DNA of 64,000 nt, taken from the NCBI RefSeq assembly GCF_000233435.1, contig NC_016146.1:387001-451000 (forward strand). The letters are read 5' to 3'. The stretch is from Blattabacterium sp. (Mastotermes darwiniensis) str. MADAR. GTDB taxonomy: Bacteria > Bacteroidota > Bacteroidia > Flavobacteriales > Blattabacteriaceae. Below are positions 17,765-27,011 of the stretch, one piece after another; position 1 is the first letter of the stretch, and each line of letters starts with the position of its first letter. Below the pieces are notes generated by a model. The model was not told where the DNA came from, did not search any database, and saw only the letters and a program-made list of their open reading frames with translations. The translations under genes were made by a program, and so were the position numbers.

Positions 17765-19048
17765 ATGGAATCCATCCACAATATAAAACGAAAATTTAGT
17801 ATTATTGGAAACGACTATGCTTTGCATAGGGCATTGGAAAAAGCCATTCAAGTAGCACCAACAGATATTTCTGTATTAGTTCTTGGAGAAAGTGGAGTAG
17901 GGAAAGAATTTATTCCAAAAATAATTCACCAATTTTCCTATAGAAAACATCATTCTTATATTGCGGTAAATTGTGGCGCTATTCCAGAAGGAACAATTGA
18001 TAGTGAATTATTTGGACATGAAAAAGGCTCTTTTACAGGTGCTACAAGTATGAGAAAAGGATATTTTGAAGGAGCAAATAAAGGAACTATATTTTTGGAT
18101 GAAGTAGGAGAACTCCCTTTAACTACACAAGTTCGTCTTCTTAGAATTTTGGAATCAGGTGAATTTATTAAAGTTGGATCTTCTCAAATACAAAAAACAA
18201 ATATACGTGTTGTTGCTGCTACAAATTTAAATATGTTGGAATCTATTCAAAAAGGAAAATTCAGAGAAGATTTATATTATCGTCTTAATACAATTCAAAT
18301 TAATGTACCTCCTTTACGTTTTCGTAAGAATGATATTGGATTATTGTTTAGGAAATTTTCTAATGATTTTGCGGATAAATATCATATGCCTCCAGTAAAA
18401 CTTACAGAAGAAGCATTAAAATATTTAGAAGATTATCCATGGCCAGGAAATATAAGACAATTAAAAAACCTTACAGAACAAATATCTGTAGTGGAAAAAA
18501 AACGTCTAATTTCCATAGATAAATTAAAAGAGTATATTCCGGATAATATTCCTTCGTTATCTTTTTCTTATTCTAATCCTCATTCAAATAATGAACGCTT
18601 TTTTCAAGATTTTTCCAATGAAAGAGATTTTCTCTATAAAGTATTATTCGATATGAAAAAGAATTTAAATGATTTAAAGCATTTAACATTACAATTGATA
18701 AAAAACAAGAATAACAATAAATTCATAGAAGAAAACCAACAACTTATGAAAAAAGTATTTGGAAATATGATCAATAATAACTCCATTCAGTCCATAATGA
18801 AAGATGGAATTTTTCAATTAGAAGATGCTTCAAAATTTTCTTCTGATGAAAATTTTGATTATGAAGAAATAGAAGAATATTCATCCAAAAATGAAAAGGA
18901 ATTGGAATCCTTTTCCTTGCAAAAAAAGGAAATAGAATTTATTCAGAAAGCTCTAAAAAAAAACAATGGGAAGAGAAGAAAAGCGGCAAAAGAATTAGGA
19001 ATTTCAGAAAGAACATTATACAGAAAGATCAAACAATATGGTCTATAA
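17765..19048 (+). CDS. Sigma-54-dependent transcriptional activator (AAA+, Fis-type HTH)
   Basis: Enhancer-binding protein that would remodel RNA polymerase-sigma-54 using ATP. The 427 residues start directly with the AAA+ domain, with no receiver or sensor domain. Visible motifs are Walker A GESGVGKEF, the sigma-54 contact loop GSFTGA (a common variant of GAFTGA), Walker B IFLDEVGEL, and the arginine-finger region with FREDLYYRLN. After a charged linker, the C-terminus has a Fis-like helix-turn-helix (KAAKELGISERTLYRKIKQY). In Flavobacteria the same gene follows miaB. Whether rpoN is encoded cannot be seen here. A sigma-54-like box lies about 310 bp downstream, before groES. Confidence 0.93.
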   Translation: MESIHNIKRKFSIIGNDYALHRALEKAIQVAPTDISVLVLGESGVGKEFIPKIIHQFSYRKHHSYIAVNCGAIPEGTIDSELFGHEKGSFTGATSMRKGYFEGANKGTIFLDEVGELPLTTQVRLLRILESGEFIKVGSSQIQKTNIRVVAATNLNMLESIQKGKFREDLYYRLNTIQINVPPLRFRKNDIGLLFRKFSNDFADKYHMPPVKLTEEALKYLEDYPWPGNIRQLKNLTEQISVVEKKRLISIDKLKEYIPDNIPSLSFSYSNPHSNNERFFQDFSNERDFLYKVLFDMKKNLNDLKHLTLQLIKNKNNNKFIEENQQLMKKVFGNMINNNSIQSIMKDGIFQLEDASKFSSDENFDYEEIEEYSSKNEKELESFSLQKKEIEFIQKALKKNNGKRRKAAKELGISERTLYRKIKQYGL

Positions 19049-19063
19049 TAAAAAAAATATGTC

Positions 19064-19303
19064 ATGTATTCAACTATATTTCTTGGTTTCTTCATTTTTT
19101 TAACATGTTTATTGCTTATTATAATTATTTTAATACAAAATCCTAAAAAAGGGATTTTTCATCAGTCTTTTATGGAAAAAAATTTTAAGTTATTTGGAAT
19201 TAAACGAACCAATACACTTTTAGAAAAAATTACTTGGATTTTATCTATTTTAATATTTTTTTTGACTTTACTTTTCAATTTATTGTTGAAATCAAATCTA
19301 TAA
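19064..19303 (+). CDS. secG: Protein translocase subunit SecG
   Basis: Small membrane subunit of the SecYEG channel. The 79 residues include two hydrophobic helices (about 2-22 and 48-75) separated by a loop with IQNPKKG, the usual SecG signature after the first helix. The C-terminal Gly/Thr-rich tail of free-living relatives is missing. It starts 15 bp after the activator gene, exactly where relatives carry lptE. Confidence 0.88.
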   Translation: MYSTIFLGFFIFLTCLLLIIIILIQNPKKGIFHQSFMEKNFKLFGIKRTNTLLEKITWILSILIFFLTLLFNLLLKSNL

Positions 19304-19360
19304 TATGTCATTATGGCATTTAATATTAAACAAATGTAAAAAATTACCCAATTCTTTATT

Positions 19361-19376
19361 TGGCATGTTTTTGGCT
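19361..19376 (+). promoter_or_regulatory. Candidate sigma-54 (-24/-12) promoter of groESL
   Basis: The sequence TGGCATGTTTTTGGCT follows the sigma-54 consensus TGGCAYRnnnnTTGCW at all but one defined position (second T of TTGC is G). The critical GG (19362-19363) and GC (19374-19375) are 12 bp apart, the required spacing. A start site near 19387 would leave about a 30-base leader before groES. In such AT-rich DNA a chance match is possible, and no TAnnTTTG box is obvious in this gap. Confidence 0.4.
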
Positions 19377-19417
19377 ATGAATGATTAGTATCGTTAACTT
19401 TAAAAATTATTTTTAAT

Positions 19418-19696
19418 ATGATGGAAGTAAAGATTAAACCTTTAGCAGATCGAGTTCTAGTTCAGCCTGATCCTGCTGAAACAAAAACCTCTTCAGGAAT
19501 CATTATTCCTGATACGGCAAAGGAAAAACCACAAAAGGGAACTGTTATTGCTGTTGGAAATGGAAAAAAGGATGATCCTATGATTCTAAAAAAAGGAGAT
19601 AGAGTTTTATATGGAAAATATTCTGGAACGGAACTAAAATGGGAAGGAGAGGAATATCTTATTATGCGAGAGTCTGATGTAATAGCAATCATATAA
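19418..19696 (+). CDS. groES: Co-chaperonin GroES
   Basis: Ten-kDa lid of the GroEL chamber. It has 92 residues beginning [17 protein letters not shown]; either of the first two ATGs could serve. It contains the mobile loop ([18 protein letters not shown]) and [13 protein letters not shown]. It is followed by groEL after 39 bp, forming the standard bicistronic unit. Confidence 0.97.
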   Translation: MMEVKIKPLADRVLVQPDPAETKTSSGIIIPDTAKEKPQKGTVIAVGNGKKDDPMILKKGDRVLYGKYSGTELKWEGEEYLIMRESDVIAII

Positions 19697-19717
19697 TAAT
19701 CCATAACTTGTAATTAA

Positions 19718-21376
<1,659 letters not shown>

Positions 21377-21385
21377 GATTAAGAT

Positions 21386-21428
21386 AAAAAAAAAATAGTG
21401 TCTTTATATAGGACACTATTTTTTTTTA
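21386..21428. terminator. Bidirectional hairpin terminator, groEL / kdsC
   Basis: An A-run leads into TAGTGTC, a 9-base loop, then GACACTA and a run of nine T (left arm ends 21402, right arm begins 21412). The A/T flanks extend the stem and give a T-tail on either strand, so it can stop both groEL and the convergent kdsC transcript. Confidence 0.9.
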
Positions 21429-21436
21429 TTTGATTT

Positions 21437-21940
21437 TCAAAACCAATTTTTTTGAACTTTTAAAGTTTTTTCTATTACGTCTCTAACACATCCTTTTCCA
21501 CCTTTTTTTGGAGAAATATATTTGGATATTTTCTTTACTTCTTGAACAGCATCTATCGGAGAACAAGGCAATGCTACAGTTTTCATGATTTCAATATCAG
21601 GAATATCATCTCCCATATACAATATCCGTTTTTTGGTTATATTCAAAATATGACAATATTCATCCAAATATTTCTTTTTATTATCCACCCCTTGATAGAT
21701 ATGACGAATATTTAGACCTCTTAAACGTCTGAAAACCATTAAATCGCACCCTTTTGTAATTATACACAAATTATATCCTTTTTTTTTTGCTAATTGTATT
21801 GCAAATCCATCTTTAACAAACATTTGACGAACCATATTTCCATCAGGAAATAAATTTAAAGTGCAATTAGTTAATACTCCATCAACATCGAATACAAAAG
21901 TATTAATATCATTCATTATATTTTTATAGTTCTCTTCCAT
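21437..21940 (-). CDS. kdsC: KDO 8-phosphate phosphatase (HAD family)
   Basis: Removes phosphate from 3-deoxy-D-manno-octulosonate 8-phosphate in lipopolysaccharide core synthesis. The 167 residues are the minimal cap-less HAD fold: motif I FDVDGVLTN (near 16-24) and motif III MGDDIPDIEIM. The usual motif II ITG(G/R) reads ITKGCD, an unusual variant. In Bacteroidetes, YrbI/KdsC-like proteins of this length carry this role; a broader HAD activity is possible. It suggests that some KDO-containing surface glycolipid is kept. Confidence 0.82.
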   Translation of the reverse strand: MEENYKNIMNDINTFVFDVDGVLTNCTLNLFPDGNMVRQMFVKDGFAIQLAKKKGYNLCIITKGCDLMVFRRLRGLNIRHIYQGVDNKKKYLDEYCHILNITKKRILYMGDDIPDIEIMKTVALPCSPIDAVQEVKKISKYISPKKGGKGCVRDVIEKTLKVQKNWF

Positions 21941-21993
21941 AATAAAAGTATTATCGTATCATGAATGGAATTGAAAGAGACAACATAACTTTT

Positions 21994-22377
21994 TTATATA
22001 TCTTCAAAATTAATATTTGTATAATCTTTCGTTTCTGAAGTTTTTTTATTATTATCCTTAATTTCTTGATTAAATGTATTATTCTTAAAATCTCTTTGAT
22101 GACGTTCTGAAATAACTTCTCTTCCTTTTTCATTTATAATAAATCGAATCATATCATCAAGTATATTCTGAAATTTAGAAAAATCTTCCTTATATAAATA
22201 TATTTTATGTTTTTTATAAGTAATTTCTCCAGTTTCAGAAAAATTTTTTTTGCTTTCAGTAATGGTTAAATAATAATCACCAGCCCTTGTTTCTCTTGCA
22301 TCAAAAAAATACGTACGACTTCCAGTTTTTAGGGTACGTGAACAAATTTCATTTCTTTTATGTTCTTTTTCTTCCAT
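21994..22377 (-). CDS. PUR-alpha-like DUF3276 nucleic-acid-binding protein
   Basis: Conserved small Bacteroidetes family with a PUR fold. ATG at 22375-22377 (MEEKEHKRNEI) gives 127 residues; a TTG three codons earlier is possible. The core RTYFFDARETRAGDYYLTITES followed by KHKIYLYKEDFSKF is diagnostic. The C-terminal 40 residues are charged and probably disordered. The Borrelia and Bacteroides relatives bind single-stranded nucleic acids; the role here is unknown. Confidence 0.88.
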   Translation of the reverse strand: MEEKEHKRNEICSRTLKTGSRTYFFDARETRAGDYYLTITESKKNFSETGEITYKKHKIYLYKEDFSKFQNILDDMIRFIINEKGREVISERHQRDFKNNTFNQEIKDNNKKTSETKDYTNINFEDI

Positions 22378-22468
22378 TTCAAACAATATTATAAATCATA
22401 AATTAAGCAAATCTAAATAAAAAAAATGGTCCATCCTACTTTTCCAAGTATTATTCAAAATTTTTTTC

Positions 22469-24190
22469 CTAAAGACAACCTAAAGACAAGGAATTTTTAT
22501 TTCCTATTTTAAATATTCTTCCATTTTTTAAAAAAATAATACAATCAAAATCAGATATATAAGATATGTCGTGAGTAATAATAATAATAGTACTACTTTT
22601 TAGATTTTCTTTTATACAACGAATTATTAATTTTCTAGTCTTTTGATCTATAGCAGAAAAACTATCATCCAATATAAGAATTTTTGGATTTCTGATGATA
22701 GCTCTTGCTATACAGATTCTTTGTTTTTGACCTCCCGACAATGTTATCCCTCTTTCTCCTATAATCGTTTCATATCCATCTTTAAAATTAAGAATTTCTT
22801 CTTCTATCATTGCTTTTCTAGCTGCTTCATAGACTCTGCATGGAGAAACTTTTTTAAGACTTCCTAAAGCTATATTATTGTAAATGGAATCTGAAAAAAG
22901 AAAAGAATCTTGGGGGACATACCCTATGTTACTTCTAAAATTATAAAGATTATGATTTTTCAAAGAAAGATTATCAATCAGTATTTCTCCTTGATCAGGA
23001 TCATACAAACGAGATATTAATCTTCCAATAGTTGTTTTTCCAGATCCTGTTTCTCCAGTTAAAATTAAGGTTCCTCCATTTTGGATTGTAAAAGATACTT
23101 TACTTATAGTATTAGATACATTATCTATTTTATTATAAATAAAACTTACATTTATGAATTGAACTTTTCCAAAAATTTTTGTTTTTATCAAATTTTTATT
23201 AAAAATTTCAGGAATTTCTGTTAAAAATTTTCTTATACGAACTTGCGAGACTTTAGCTTTTTCTATAATAGAAACTACCCATCCTAAAATAATAAAAGGA
23301 AAAATTAACACGTTGATATACGTAAAAAATTCTGCAAGAATTCCTATTTCTTTTATTTCTCCTTCAAAATACTTCTTACTTCCAAAAAAAAGAATGGATA
23401 GATGACTGGATCCAATAAAAAAAATAATAATAGTAGATAAAATAGTATCAAATTTTGCTAATTCTATATTTTTTTTTTGATATTTTAATATAATTTTCTT
23501 ATGTTTTTCTTGAAAAAAAACTTCAGAAACAAAAGATTTAATAATATTTATTCCAGAAAATGTTTCTTGCATAAAAGAACAAATAAGAGATTGAGAATTT
23601 TGTATTTCTTCACTTTTTTTGGTAATATAAAAACTTATATAATAAATGAAAATAAAAAGAATTGGAATAGGAAAAACCACATAAAAAGTTAATGTTTTGT
23701 TTAAACGAAACATTTGTATGAATACCATAAAAAATAAAACTAAAAAATTAACGAAATACATAATTCCCGGTCCTATATACTGTCGTATTAAAGACACATC
23801 TTCTGTAAGACGATGCATTAAATCTCCTGTTGAATTTTTCTTATAAAAGGATAAACTTAATTTTTGATAATGAAGAAAAATCTCATTTCTTATATCAAAT
23901 TCAATCATTCTTGACGTAGTGATAATACATCTTCTCATATGGTATTTAACAAATCCACCTATAATTGGTATTATTAAAATAATACACGTGGAAATTACAA
24001 TCTCTGATTGATAAGTATTTTTTTTCGAAAAGTTCGTAAAAATATATTTTATGGTATTAATAGATTTTCCTATATAAGGAATAGGCAGTATTGTTAAAAT
24101 ATTTGATACTAAAATCAATAAAAAACCTATGCACAGACGTAATTTGTATTTACGAAAATATTTTTTGCTAAAAGCAAATAAACTCCACAT
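22469..24190 (-). CDS. ABC exporter half-transporter (MsbA/MDR-like)
   Basis: An inner-membrane permease fused to an ATPase. ATG at 24188-24190 gives 573 residues; a GTG three codons upstream is possible. About six transmembrane helices span residues 10-310. The ATPase has Walker A GETGSGKTT, signature LSGGQKQR and Walker B ILILDDSFSAID. The residue after the Walker B Asp is Asp rather than the usual catalytic Glu, as in degenerate sites of heterodimeric exporters and many Bacteroidetes homologues. Substrate unknown; lipid or lipid A is plausible, as no other exporter of this class is in the window. Confidence 0.9.
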   Translation of the reverse strand: MWSLFAFSKKYFRKYKLRLCIGFLLILVSNILTILPIPYIGKSINTIKYIFTNFSKKNTYQSEIVISTCIILIIPIIGGFVKYHMRRCIITTSRMIEFDIRNEIFLHYQKLSLSFYKKNSTGDLMHRLTEDVSLIRQYIGPGIMYFVNFLVLFFMVFIQMFRLNKTLTFYVVFPIPILFIFIYYISFYITKKSEEIQNSQSLICSFMQETFSGINIIKSFVSEVFFQEKHKKIILKYQKKNIELAKFDTILSTIIIFFIGSSHLSILFFGSKKYFEGEIKEIGILAEFFTYINVLIFPFIILGWVVSIIEKAKVSQVRIRKFLTEIPEIFNKNLIKTKIFGKVQFINVSFIYNKIDNVSNTISKVSFTIQNGGTLILTGETGSGKTTIGRLISRLYDPDQGEILIDNLSLKNHNLYNFRSNIGYVPQDSFLFSDSIYNNIALGSLKKVSPCRVYEAARKAMIEEEILNFKDGYETIIGERGITLSGGQKQRICIARAIIRNPKILILDDSFSAIDQKTRKLIIRCIKENLKSSTIIIITHDISYISDFDCIIFLKNGRIFKIGNKNSLSLGCL

Positions 24191-24270
24191 ACCAAACACA
24201 AAAATACAAACTTTTTAAGTTTAGCCTTTTATTTTTATAATTGTATACTACAATTAATGAAAACATAAGC

Positions 24271-25194
24271 ATGTCAATCCGACGATACTTCAGAATAAGA
24301 AGTTTGCAATTTTTATATGCTCACTATTTATCTAAAATGAATTATGAAAAAGTAGAAAAATACATGCTGAAAAGCATAGAAGAATCTTACGATTTATATA
24401 TTTTTCTTCTTTATTTAATATTAAAAATTAGAGAAGAAGTAATAAATAAAAAACCAAAAATTTCCAATATTTATGAAAATAAAATAGATACATTACAAAA
24501 AATTGCATATAATTCTGTAGTGAAAATATTATCCAATTATTTACTTCAGGAAAATTATGAAAAAATACTTTGGAAAAAACAAGATGAATATATTCTTTTC
24601 CAACTTATAAAAGAAATCAAAAAATCAAAATATTATGAAATATTTATTCAAAAATTTAATTCTTCTTTTGAAGAAGACAAAAATTTTATCATAAAATACT
24701 ACAAAAATTTTTTTATTTCCAATAAAAAATTAATGGAATACATTGAGGATAAATATCCAATAAGTGGATCAGAAAATTTGTACCTATCACATAGAATGGT
24801 ATGTCAAACCTTAAAATCTATAAAATTATCAAAAAACTTTAAGTTATACAATAATGTTTACCAAAACGATGAGAATAAAAAATTTCTTATTGATTTATAT
24901 AGAAATACAATTTCTCATCAAGAAGAGTTCAATGAATTAATTAATGATACATCAAAAAACTGGGATATAAAAAGAATAGCTACCATAGATTTAATTATAT
25001 TGCAAATGGCAATTTGTGAATTCTTATATTTTCCAAATATACCTCCTAGAGCTACCATGAATGAATATATAGAAATTGCAAAGATTTTTTGCATGGAAAA
25101 AAGTAAAATGTTTATTAATGGTATTTTAGATAAAGTGTTCAAATTATTAAACCGAAAAAATAAAATATTTAAAATTGGAAAAGGATTAATATGA
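24271..25194 (+). CDS. nusB: Transcription antitermination protein NusB (long form)
   Basis: Binds boxA RNA with NusE (S10) during rRNA transcription. The ATG at 24271 starts MSIRRYFRIRSLQFLYAHYL, the NusB N-terminus; a TTG at 24241 opens the frame earlier. The 307 residues exceed the 140 of E. coli NusB because Bacteroidetes forms have an inserted/extended N-terminal half. The typical end is visible: WDIKRIATIDLIILQMAICEFLYFPNIPPRATMNEYIEIAK. Overlaps yajC by 4 bp (ATGA). Confidence 0.92.
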   Translation: MSIRRYFRIRSLQFLYAHYLSKMNYEKVEKYMLKSIEESYDLYIFLLYLILKIREEVINKKPKISNIYENKIDTLQKIAYNSVVKILSNYLLQENYEKILWKKQDEYILFQLIKEIKKSKYYEIFIQKFNSSFEEDKNFIIKYYKNFFISNKKLMEYIEDKYPISGSENLYLSHRMVCQTLKSIKLSKNFKLYNNVYQNDENKKFLIDLYRNTISHQEEFNELINDTSKNWDIKRIATIDLIILQMAICEFLYFPNIPPRATMNEYIEIAKIFCMEKSKMFINGILDKVFKLLNRKNKIFKIGKGLI

Positions 25195-25574
25195 TTTTTT
25201 TGTCGGTATTTATTATATTCATGAAAATATTAAAAAACTTTATGATTCCAATATTACAACAAAATACTATAATGAGTACTATTTGGATGTTTGCATTAAT
25301 ATTTATTGTCTTTTACTTTTTTATGATACGTCCTCAAATACGAAAACAAAAAATCGAGAAGAAATTTCAAGAAAACATAAAAAAAGGAAATCACATAGTA
25401 ACAAATTCTGGAATTCATGGAAAAATAATAGAAATAACAGATTATTTTTGCATATTAGAAACTATTGTAGGAAAAATAAAACTTGAGAAGAATACCATAT
25501 CCAAAGAATTGACTCAATTACGTTATGGAAGTAATAAGAAAAAAGAAATAGAAACAATACCTAAAAAAGAATGA
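25191..25574 (+). CDS. yajC: Preprotein translocase subunit YajC
   Basis: Accessory subunit of the Sec-YidC holotranslocon. The 127 residues have a hydrophobic segment (about 27-47) ending FMIRPQIRKQK, the signature of the family, then a small soluble domain with GNHIVTNSGIHGKI. The N-terminal about 25 residues are an extra hydrophobic stretch; a later ATG (25224, 25245 or 25275) may be the real start, but the 4-bp overlap with nusB favours 25191. Also overlaps coaE by 4 bp. Confidence 0.88.
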   Translation: MIFLSVFIIFMKILKNFMIPILQQNTIMSTIWMFALIFIVFYFFMIRPQIRKQKIEKKFQENIKKGNHIVTNSGIHGKIIEITDYFCILETIVGKIKLEKNTISKELTQLRYGSNKKKEIETIPKKE

Positions 25575-26173
25575 AATCATTATTAATCGGATTAACCGGT
25601 AAAATGGGTTCTGGAAAAAGTTTGTTTACATCTTTTTTCCAAAAAAATGGAATTCCTGTTTATTATTCAGATCAAAGAGGAAAAATTATAATGAATCAAA
25701 CGAAAATATTAAAAAAAAATATTATAAAATTCTTTGGAAAAAAATCTTATGAAAATAAAACCATTAATACAAAATTTTTGTCTAAAAAAGTATTTACAGA
25801 TCCTCTTTATTTAAAATTATTATGTTCCATTGTTCATCCATGGGTATTATTAGATTTTAAAAAATGGAGGTCTTCTCAAAAAACATTATATTTAATAAAA
25901 GAATCAGCACTTCTATTTGAAAGTGGAACTTATAAAGATTGTGATTATATCATTACCATTACTTCTCCTACAACAAAAATGATTGAACGAATAATAAAGA
26001 GGGATAAATTAAGTGAAGAACAAATTATGAATCGTTTAAAGATCCAAATATCCAATAAAGAAAGAATCAAATACTCCAATATAATTGTAGAAAATATTCA
26101 AGATATTTCTTTTTTGAAAGAAAAAGCAAAAGAAATTCATCATAAAATTATTATAAATGGGAAAAGGAGATAA
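25571..26173 (+). CDS. coaE: Dephospho-CoA kinase
   Basis: Last step of coenzyme A synthesis. The 200 residues begin MKSLLIGLTGKMGSGKSLF, with the P-loop GKMGSGKS, and contain the conserved HPWVLLDFKKW and ESALLFESG (CoA domain). It is in the overlapping cluster nusB-yajC-coaE-thx, the usual Flavobacteria order. Its last 17 bases overlap the small thx gene in another frame. Confidence 0.94.
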   Translation: MKSLLIGLTGKMGSGKSLFTSFFQKNGIPVYYSDQRGKIIMNQTKILKKNIIKFFGKKSYENKTINTKFLSKKVFTDPLYLKLLCSIVHPWVLLDFKKWRSSQKTLYLIKESALLFESGTYKDCDYIITITSPTTKMIERIIKRDKLSEEQIMNRLKIQISNKERIKYSNIIVENIQDISFLKEKAKEIHHKIIINGKRR

Positions 26174-26300
26174 AAAAACTAGAAGAGGAAAAATAATTAA
26201 TAAAACATATGGAAACCTCCGTCCAAATCCAAGAAATTATAAAAAAAAAAAAAATTATTCATCTCTTTTACCAAAAAAAGAAATAAAATACATTAATTGA
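26157..26300 (+). CDS. 30S ribosomal protein THX (bTHX)
   Basis: A 47-codon frame begins MGKGDKKTRRGKIINKTYGN, matching the small basic THX protein that Bacteroidetes encode right after coaE. It is too short for routine gene finding. The start is inside coaE in another frame. The 3' part runs through an A14 tract (26241-26254) and overlaps the convergent peptidase gene by 46 bp; the residues after the Lys run are not family-like, so the real end may differ by tract slippage or sequence error. Confidence 0.72.
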   Translation: MGKGDKKTRRGKIINKTYGNLRPNPRNYKKKKNYSSLLPKKEIKYIN

Positions 26301-26944
26301 GCTAAGCTTCCTAATGCTGAAACTACATATGTCATAGCCGCCCATCTTAAAGAATCTTTTGCTTGATTATATTCCTGATAATCCACTATATTTTTATTCT
26401 TCAACCAAATCATAGCTCTTCTACTAGCATCAAATTCTATTGGAAGAGTAATTAAAGAAAAAAGAACAACTAAAGAAAATAAACTTATGCCTATTTTAAG
26501 AAAAAAATCATTTTTTCCTCCTGAACTATAAAATATTGTGAGACCAGACATAATAGCAAAATTTGTAAATTTAGAACTAAAATTTAAAATAGGAATCAAT
26601 CGATTACGAAATTTTAACATACTATAACCCAATTTATGTTGCAAAACATGACCACATTCATGAGCTGCAATTGCCGCAGAAACAGTAGAATTTTCATAGT
26701 ATACTTTTTCACTTAAATTAACTGTCCTATTTAAAGGGTTATAATGATCTGTTAATTCTCCTTCCACTGATACAACAGTAACATCATAAATTCCATTATC
26801 CTTCAACATTTTTTCCGCTACTTCTTTTCCACTCATATTGCTGTGTAAACCAAATTGAGAATAGTTACTAAATTTATTTTTTAATATTTGACTTACAATA
26901 ATACTTACAAAAAATATAATCCCTACAATTAAATAATAATTCAT
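26255..26944 (-). CDS. YugP-type membrane zinc metallopeptidase
   Basis: Neutral zinc metallopeptidase family (PF04298). The 229 residues have an N-terminal helix (3-18), the zinc site AAHECGHVLQHK near residue 91, and two or three C-terminal helices (ISLFSLVVLFSLITLPIEFDASRRA is the usual last part with the third ligand region). The physiological substrate is unknown; a role in membrane protein quality control alongside FtsH is inference. The 3' end overlaps thx. Confidence 0.87.
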   Translation of the reverse strand: MNYYLIVGIIFFVSIIVSQILKNKFSNYSQFGLHSNMSGKEVAEKMLKDNGIYDVTVVSVEGELTDHYNPLNRTVNLSEKVYYENSTVSAAIAAHECGHVLQHKLGYSMLKFRNRLIPILNFSSKFTNFAIMSGLTIFYSSGGKNDFFLKIGISLFSLVVLFSLITLPIEFDASRRAMIWLKNKNIVDYQEYNQAKDSLRWAAMTYVVSALGSLAQLMYFISFFGKRDE

Positions 26945-27011
26945 AATAAAATCTGTATAATCAACAAAATTATTAATTTATTAATTAAAATGAAAATTAA
27001 AATCATTGACC

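Noticed and set aside
21951-22133. Short basic frame beside kdsC
   Set aside because: It overlaps the 3' part of the DUF3276 gene in another frame and is only K/I-rich; no family.
24239-24255. Perfect inverted repeat AATTGTA-TAC-TACAATT upstream of nusB
   Set aside because: Short A/T-rich palindromes of this size are expected by chance many times in such DNA; no second copy supports an operator.
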